Source of the DNA: an uncultured Chloroflexota bacterium
Lineage (GTDB): Bacteria > Chloroflexota > Chloroflexia > Thermomicrobiales > UBA6265
Assembly (NCBI GenBank): GCA_937901745.1
Contig: CALGSZ010000006.1
Location: 1 to 10,813 of the forward strand
Direction of reading: 5' to 3'
Length of the DNA: 10,813 nt
In this document: one piece after another, positions 6,205-10,813 of the stretch
Layout of the letters: every line of letters starts with the position of its first letter
Numbering within the stretch: the first letter of the stretch is position 1
The notes under the pieces: generated by a model
Databases searched by the model: none
Seen by the model: the letters and a program-made list of their open reading frames with translations, nothing else
What the model was told of the DNA's origin: nothing
Translations under genes and position numbers: made by a program

Positions 6205-6243
6205 CTTGACGTGTAAAGTGCGACACCTATTTTACACGTCAAG
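6205..6243 (+). promoter_or_regulatory. 13-bp-arm palindromic operator overlapping the promoter of the 1358-aa gene
   Basis: CTTGACGTGTAAA (6205-6217) and its exact reverse complement TTTACACGTCAAG (6231-6243) are separated by 13 bp. The left arm contains TTGACG (6206-6211), a good -35 hexamer. TATTTT (6228-6233), 16 bp later, is a plausible -10 overlapping the right arm. The right arm runs into the Shine-Dalgarno AAGGAGG (6241-6247), 4 nt before the ATG at 6252. A dimeric repressor on both arms would block the whole promoter. Because the gene encodes an XRE helix-turn-helix, autorepression is the simplest model (inference). The predicted transcript start near 6240 would give a very short leader. 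Confidence 0.8.
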
Positions 6244-6251
6244 GAGGCGCC

Positions 6252-9200
6252 ATGGCAAACAACGGCATTCAGGTGATCCCCGGGTACGGGGCGAGTGTTC
6301 GGCGGCAACTCGAGCGGGTCGGCTGGAACCAAACCGAACTCGCTGAGAGAACTGGCGTGAGCCGCCAGACGATCTCGCGAGCCCTCAATCGTGACGAGGT
6401 GTCGCCCCGTACGGCCGAGCTCATTGCAGCTGCGCTCGGCCAAGTGTCGGAGCGACCCATCCAGCCTCGCCCGGCAGGCGTAGGTCCGGAGCACAAGAGC
6501 CGGAGCGAACGTCCGCGGCCGACGGGGTCGGCACTCTGCGATGCGAGCGACCTCGTCGCGTGGGCGGACCGACGAGAAGCCCAGGCCCTGCTGCCCAAAG
6601 TGGTACGGCGGCTCGTGCTCGTCACCGGTAACGCCGTGACGGAGGCGCATTTCCGCGCCGATGAGGGCGTACAGCTCTCAGGGTGGGACGGGATCGTCCG
6701 CGCCGATGGTCCCGCGCCCTTCGTGCCGGCGGGTGCTTCCGGATGGGAGATGGGCACCGGGGCTCAGCCCAAGAACAAGGCTGAAGGTGATCTGGCGAAG
6801 CGAACGAAGGAGAGCGGACCGCTCCGCCCGGCGGACACGACCTTCATGTTTGTCACCCTGCGCCGCTGGGAGAACAAGGACGATTGGGCGAAGCAGAAAA
6901 CTGACGAGGGGCCCTGGCGCCAGGTGCGGGTGCTCGATGCCGACGACTTGGCCTCCTGGTTGGAAACCGCTCCCGGCGTCCACACGTGGCTCTCGACCCT
7001 GATCGGCAAGACGCCTCCGGGCGTGATCGATCTCGAGTCGTACTGGGAGACGTGGTCGGGAGCCACACGGCCGGCTCTCTCTCCCGCCTTTCTTCTCTCA
7101 GGCCGTGAGGAGGCCGCCGCCCAGATCCGGGAGCATCTGAGGGGTTTGGGTCAGCCGTTCGCCATCCGCGCGGAATCCAGGTCTGAATCGATTGCGGTGC
7201 TCTTCGCGGTGATCAGCGAACTTCCGGCCGAGGAGGCCGAGGCCGTCCTCGCCCGCGCCGTGGTCGTCGAGTCGGCGGAGGCTCTCCGACATCTGACCGG
7301 ATCCACGTCTCCGCTGCTCCTGGTGCCGACCTTCGACGCGGACGAGCTCACTTCTGCTGCGACGCGTGCGGGCCACACGGTCATCGTACCTCTGGGTGCC
7401 GCCGATCCTGAGTCAGACACGGCCGTTCAGATTCCTCCCGTGTCCCGGCGGGCGGCCGCCGACGCGCTCCACGAGCTCGGTGTCGATCGCGACCGGGCCT
7501 ACCAGATGGCTGGTCTGGCTCGGCGGAGCTTAACGGCATTCCGACGCGCCATCGCCGCCAGCCCCGGTCTCCGTCAACCTGAGTGGGCGAAGCCGGCTGT
7601 CGGACGCTCCCTGCTGCCGGCCCTCCTCGCGGGTTCGTGGAACGGAGCGATGCCGCGGGATCGCGAGATCATCGCCGCGCTCGGTCGTCGACCGTACGAG
7701 GAAGTCCAAGATGAATTGATCCCGTGGGCGATCGGCACGGATCCGGCCATCAGACGACGTGGGGACGCATGGTATCTGGTGTCGAGGGAAGATGCGTGGC
7801 GCCTTCTGGCGAGGTACATCACCTCCGACGACCTCGAGCGATTCGAGCAGGCCGTCATGACCGTCTTGGGTGCTCCGCACCCCCAGTTCAATCTTCCGGT
7901 CGACCAGCGCTGGATGGCCGGCGCGCTGGGGTACTCCGCGGAACATTCGGGTCTCCTTTCCCGAGGCTTGGCCGAGACGTTGGCGGTGATGGGAGCGCTC
8001 GGGGAAGGCGTACCTTCCGCCGGCTACTCCGCCAGAGATGTGGCGGAAAGGATAGTCCAGCGGTTGCTCGAAGCGGCTAACGAGGACTGGAGGCTGTGGG
8101 CATCACTTTCCCCGTACCTCCGGCTCCTTGCAGAGGCAGCTCCCGATGCCTTTCTCGACGGCGTGGAAGATGGTCTTTCAGGACCGGACCCCGTGCTTCG
8201 TCAGATGTTCACTGACGAGGAGCACGTGTTGTTCGGCTCATCTCCACACACCGGCCTTCTCTGGGCCTTGGAGGTGCTGGGCTGGTCCGTTCCGCACCTT
8301 GGGCGCGTTGTCAACTTGCTGGCGCGCCTGGACCGGATTGACCCAGGATCAGAGCTCCGGGACGAAGACGACAGGACGGGGCGACTCGCGAACCGACCGC
8401 TCGCGAGCCTCAAGGCGATTCTCAGAAGCTGGTTGCCGGAGACAGCTGCCAGGCTCGAGGAAAGACTCCGAGCGCTGGACAGACTTCGCACTTCTCAGAG
8501 CGACGTTGCCTGGGTCGTGATGCTATCGATGCTACCGGAACATCATGCGGCCGCTTTTCCGAGCGCGAAGCCAGCGTTTCGTGACTGGGCCCTCGATGCC
8601 CGGCAGCCGGCGACCTATGGTGAGATCGCCAGGACCACGAGAGAGGTGGTCGGCCGACTTCGAGAGGATGCCGGGACGAGCGGAGCTCGCTGGGCTGACC
8701 TCGTGCAACGGCTCCCCATGCTCCCAACCGAGGAGCGTGAAGCTGTGGTGAATGACCTCGAAACTCTTGACCTCGACGCTCTGGGGGAAGCCGACCGAGC
8801 TGCGATCTGGTCGGGGTTGAGGGAGCTCGTCAGTCAGCATCGCGCGTTTCGGAGCGCAGAGTGGGCAATGCCTGAGGAGTACGTCCAGAGGCTGGATCAG
8901 CTCCGTGGGCGATTTGCTCCTTCCGACCCCATCGCGCTCTATGGTTGGCTGTTCGGGCACGACCCGCACCTGCCCGATGGGGATGTCTTCGAGAGTTCGT
9001 GGGAAGCAAGGAGGGAGGCGGTACGCTCGGAGAGAGTCAAGGCTGTGGAAGCGATGTTGCGCGAGGGTGGGCTCAAAGTCCTCATCACACTTGCCGAGCA
9101 GGTCGACAACCCGTTTGCGGTCGGCCACGCAGCCGGCTCAACGGATGCGTCCCTCCCCCATGCTGACGACCTGCTCTCGCTCCTCGCCAATCCGGCCCCG

Positions 9201-10328
9201 CCGCTTGCTCACCTTGCGGCTGGCTTTGCAGTAGCCCGGAGACAGGCGTACGGGGACGAGTGGGTGGTAGAACAGCTTCAACGGACTGAAACGGAGTTCG
9301 AGCCGGACCAGCAGGCCGCCCTGCTGCACGTGCTTCCTGCCACGCCCGATACGTGGCGCCTCGCGCGCGAGCGTGGTGAGGCCGTGTGGCTCGCGTACTG
9401 GCGGGGGATCAACATCTACGACGTTTCCCGGGAAAACTTGGCCGAAGCGACCTCCGCCCTCATCGAGGCTGGTCGGCCCTTCGCTGCGGTCGACCTGCTG
9501 GGACTCTCTCAGCGCCGGGACGCTCCTGTCTCACCTGAACTCGTCGCGGATGTTCTCGAGGCCGCGGTCTCAGCCGAGATAGAGCATGACCGACCCAGCA
9601 GTCTTTTCGCGTACTCAGTGGGAGAATTGCTGGATGTACTTCACGGCGCGTCGTTCGATGAGACGAGGCTCGCCCGTCTGGAGTGGGCTCTCCTGCCCGT
9701 CCTGGATCGGCACAACCGCCGGCCCAAGATTCTACATCGGTTGCTGGCGGAGAGCCCTGATTTCTTTGTCGAAGTGCTGTCCCTCGTGTACCGAGCGGAA
9801 GGTGAGGAGCAGACTGAGCTGAGCCAGGAGGACCAGTACCGTGCCCGCGTCGGTTACTCCCTTCTGCAGGAGTGGCGAGAGATACCTGGTCAGAAGGACG
9901 GCGGGAGCGTGGATTCGCATCGCCTCCGAGAGTGGCTCGCTACAGCTCGGGAGCGTTTGCAGGAAGTCGGACGTTACACGATCGGGCTTCACGTCATAGG
10001 CCAGGTTCTGAGCGGGAGTCCGGCAGATCCTGATGGCACATGGCCATGCACGCCGGTCCGAGACATCATTGAGAATCTGGCCAGTCCCGACCTCGAGGAA
10101 GGAATCAGGATCGGGGTCTACAACAGCCGCGGGGTGGTGACGAAGGACCCGGCGGCCGGGGGCGCACAGGAGCGGGCGCTGGCTGAAAAGTACGACGGCC
10201 TGGCAGCGGCTGTGAGTACCTCGCATCCGCGCACCGCGCGGCTCCTCAGGCGAATCGCAGACGGATACCGCCGTGACGCACGTCGGGAGGACTTCGAATC
10301 GGAACTGGGAGAGGATCTTGGCTTCTGA
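6252..10328 (+). CDS. 1358-aa XRE-nuclease-like-pseudoNTPase multidomain protein, candidate defence effector
   Basis: Start is fixed by AAGGAGG at 6241-6247. Residues 13-66 are an XRE helix-turn-helix (WNQTELAERTGVSRQTISRA; recognition helix around 37-45), followed by a charged linker to about 97. Residues about 98-250 look like a restriction-endonuclease fold: SGWDGI (D146), then a strand GWEMGTG (E166), a basic helix KNKAEGDLAKRTK, a strand TFMFVTLRRW, and VRVLDADDLASWLE. The strict D...ExK signature is not complete. Residues about 280-400 start with a GR..E segment and continue with FAIRAESRSES, where STAND/AAA ATPases carry a P-loop; no GK[ST] is present. From 400 on it is helical, with a YGWLFGHDP segment at 897-905 and a conserved-looking end (CTPVRDIIENL, YNSRGVV, GGAQERALAEKYDGLA, about 1266-1318). 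No membrane segment. It is intact and monocistronic by appearance. Phage or plasmid defence is the likeliest role, by analogy with large nuclease-STAND proteins. Third positions look less GC-biased than in the 587-aa gene, compatible with separate acquisition. Confidence 0.9.
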   Translation: MANNGIQVIPGYGASVRRQLERVGWNQTELAERTGVSRQTISRALNRDEVSPRTAELIAAALGQVSERPIQPRPAGVGPEHKSRSERPRPTGSALCDASDLVAWADRREAQALLPKVVRRLVLVTGNAVTEAHFRADEGVQLSGWDGIVRADGPAPFVPAGASGWEMGTGAQPKNKAEGDLAKRTKESGPLRPADTTFMFVTLRRWENKDDWAKQKTDEGPWRQVRVLDADDLASWLETAPGVHTWLSTLIGKTPPGVIDLESYWETWSGATRPALSPAFLLSGREEAAAQIREHLRGLGQPFAIRAESRSESIAVLFAVISELPAEEAEAVLARAVVVESAEALRHLTGSTSPLLLVPTFDADELTSAATRAGHTVIVPLGAADPESDTAVQIPPVSRRAAADALHELGVDRDRAYQMAGLARRSLTAFRRAIAASPGLRQPEWAKPAVGRSLLPALLAGSWNGAMPRDREIIAALGRRPYEEVQDELIPWAIGTDPAIRRRGDAWYLVSREDAWRLLARYITSDDLERFEQAVMTVLGAPHPQFNLPVDQRWMAGALGYSAEHSGLLSRGLAETLAVMGALGEGVPSAGYSARDVAERIVQRLLEAANEDWRLWASLSPYLRLLAEAAPDAFLDGVEDGLSGPDPVLRQMFTDEEHVLFGSSPHTGLLWALEVLGWSVPHLGRVVNLLARLDRIDPGSELRDEDDRTGRLANRPLASLKAILRSWLPETAARLEERLRALDRLRTSQSDVAWVVMLSMLPEHHAAAFPSAKPAFRDWALDARQPATYGEIARTTREVVGRLREDAGTSGARWADLVQRLPMLPTEEREAVVNDLETLDLDALGEADRAAIWSGLRELVSQHRAFRSAEWAMPEEYVQRLDQLRGRFAPSDPIALYGWLFGHDPHLPDGDVFESSWEARREAVRSERVKAVEAMLREGGLKVLITLAEQVDNPFAVGHAAGSTDASLPHADDLLSLLANPAPPLAHLAAGFAVARRQAYGDEWVVEQLQRTETEFEPDQQAALLHVLPATPDTWRLARERGEAVWLAYWRGINIYDVSRENLAEATSALIEAGRPFAAVDLLGLSQRRDAPVSPELVADVLEAAVSAEIEHDRPSSLFAYSVGELLDVLHGASFDETRLARLEWALLPVLDRHNRRPKILHRLLAESPDFFVEVLSLVYRAEGEEQTELSQEDQYRARVGYSLLQEWREIPGQKDGGSVDSHRLREWLATARERLQEVGRYTIGLHVIGQVLSGSPADPDGTWPCTPVRDIIENLASPDLEEGIRIGVYNSRGVVTKDPAAGGAQERALAEKYDGLAAAVSTSHPRTARLLRRIADGYRRDARREDFESELGEDLGF

Positions 10329-10419
10329 ACGGCGGAGTTCTTCGACTGGAACCCGTTGCCTGTACTCGGCGCCGAACTGGGGCGCACGCCACATGTAGTA
10401 ATGGGCGAACTGTGCCACG

Positions 10420-10548
10420 CAGCATTGACCAGAACGTGTTGCCTTGGCCCACCGCGCTCTCGCCCCCGAGCTCATCGCAATGCGCCTCGATGACTCCTAT
10501 TACCATTGCGAGCCCGAACCCCGTACCCGCCCGTTTCGCCTGCGGGGC
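10420..10548 (-). pseudogene. Remnant of a sensor histidine kinase ATPase domain
   Basis: Minus-strand translation reads KRAGTGFGLAMVIG, then VIEAHCDELGGESAVGQGNT, then FWSML. This matches, without gaps, the end of the HATPase_c domain of histidine kinases: the GTGxGLAxV box, the VEAHGG-type helix, and the ESxxGxGTxF box. The catalytic glycines and spacing are kept, though HGG has become HCD. The frame is cut by TAG at 10549-10551. A piece resembling the preceding segment (LFDR at 10557-10568) lies in another frame, so the gene is broken by at least one frameshift. No natural stop follows FWSML; the frame runs on, antisense, into the 1358-aa gene. The rest of the kinase is not visible, so this is a decayed fragment rather than an edge-truncated gene. 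Confidence 0.55.
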
Positions 10549-10639
10549 CTACCAGTACGATCGAATAGTCGTGTACTCCCCCTCGGGAGGACCCTCCGAG
10601 ACCAAGTCGGAACGCATCGCCGACGCTCCGGGTCCAGAG

Positions 10640-10726
10640 AACGATTTGGGCGTCTTTCGCCACCGGATCCAGAGCGTTCGTGGGCGTGTCGAGGAGCTAG
10701 GCGGCACTTTGGACCATGAAGCCGGC
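10640..10726 (+). pseudogene. Possible fragment resembling a NarX-type histidine kinase C-terminus
   Basis: In a plus-strand frame, NDLGVFRHRIQSVRGRVEEL followed by GGTLDHEAG resembles the C-terminal ATPase segment of NarX/DegS-type kinases (consensus GLxxMRxRxExLGGTLxxxS). Sequence before and after does not continue the domain, and the frame ends at 10762. It is short and oriented opposite to the other kinase-like remnant, so one of the two may be coincidence. I list it as a weak lead. Confidence 0.25.
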
Positions 10727-10813
10727 AGCTTCGATGCGGTTACGCCCATGAGATCGTTCTGAACCGCACCGGGTTCGTCGGAGACCTGCTTACTTGAGTG
10801 GCACCGGTTCCGG

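Larger units (their letters stand above)
10329..10813. other. Right-end region without an intact gene
   Basis: About 485 bp follow the stop of the 1358-aa gene. No frame is both long and motif-bearing throughout. It contains two short pieces resembling histidine-kinase ATPase domains in opposite orientations, listed separately. I see no convincing terminator after 10328: the nearest hairpin (GTTC/GAAC near 10340) is 4 bp with no T-run. Confidence 0.5.

Noticed and set aside
5244..6650. 468-codon minus-strand open frame
   Set aside because: Fully antisense to three better-supported plus-strand genes and the palindromic operator; the translation is Arg/Ser/Pro-rich without domains.
9732..10475. 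247-codon minus-strand frame over the 3' end of the 1358-aa gene
   Set aside because: Antisense to conserved-looking coding sequence and without a recognisable domain; the kinase-like remnant is in a different frame.
10412..10762. 116-aa plus-strand frame at the right end as an intact gene
   Set aside because: Only about 25 residues near its end resemble a kinase fragment; the rest is Ser/Pro-rich and antisense to the stronger minus-strand remnant.
1..10813. CRISPR array, tRNA genes, insertion-sequence ends
   Set aside because: No regularly spaced direct repeats, cloverleaf-type sequence or transposase motifs were seen by eye; no search tool was available to exclude weak cases.

Overview
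The window is GC-rich bacterial DNA. Genes start at ATG or GTG, several behind GGAGG-type Shine-Dalgarno sites. I see no rRNA, tRNA, CRISPR array, transposase, integrase, helicase or conjugation gene. The lineage cannot be fixed from the sequence. A parA-parB partition operon beside a long, dyad-rich, gene-free stretch and a large unassigned DNA-binding-type protein suggests a plasmid, or a plasmid-like integrated element, from a high-GC bacterium (inference).

Left part (1-3245). The first ~260 bases may hold the 3' end of an ORF running in from the left edge. On the minus strand lies a tight operon: parA (2295-1552) then parB (1550-510), one base apart. Upstream of it, also on the minus strand, is a 201-codon gene of unknown function (3245-2640). 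An identical 19-bp sequence containing a partly palindromic 17-mer lies upstream of parA (2353-2371) and of the unknown gene (3459-3477). A diverged, more symmetric copy lies beyond the 3' end of parB (421-437). This looks like a shared operator or a ParB-binding (parS-like) site.

Middle (3246-4234). About 990 bp carry no convincing gene but hold several perfect inverted repeats (9+9, 13+13 and 10+10 bp arms) and one AT-rich island of about 80 bp. This is my best candidate for the replication or copy-control region. On the right it is bounded by a plus-strand 587-aa protein (4235-5998) with an N-terminal winged-helix-like segment. I do not recognise its family; a replication initiator is possible but unproven. 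A 60-codon gene overlaps its stop by 4 bases.

Right part (6178-10813). A perfect 13-bp inverted repeat covers the probable promoter of a 1358-codon gene (6252-10328). Its product has an N-terminal XRE helix-turn-helix, a restriction-endonuclease-like segment, a segment resembling a STAND/AAA NTPase but without a Walker A lysine, and a long helical remainder with conserved-looking C-terminal motifs. It looks like an intact, self-regulated single-gene effector, plausibly for defence. This is the most interesting item in the window. Beyond it, the last ~480 bp have no intact gene, only short pieces resembling histidine-kinase ATPase domains.

Taken together, the window reads as plasmid maintenance functions (partition, possible origin and initiator) next to an accessory, possibly defensive, cargo gene.
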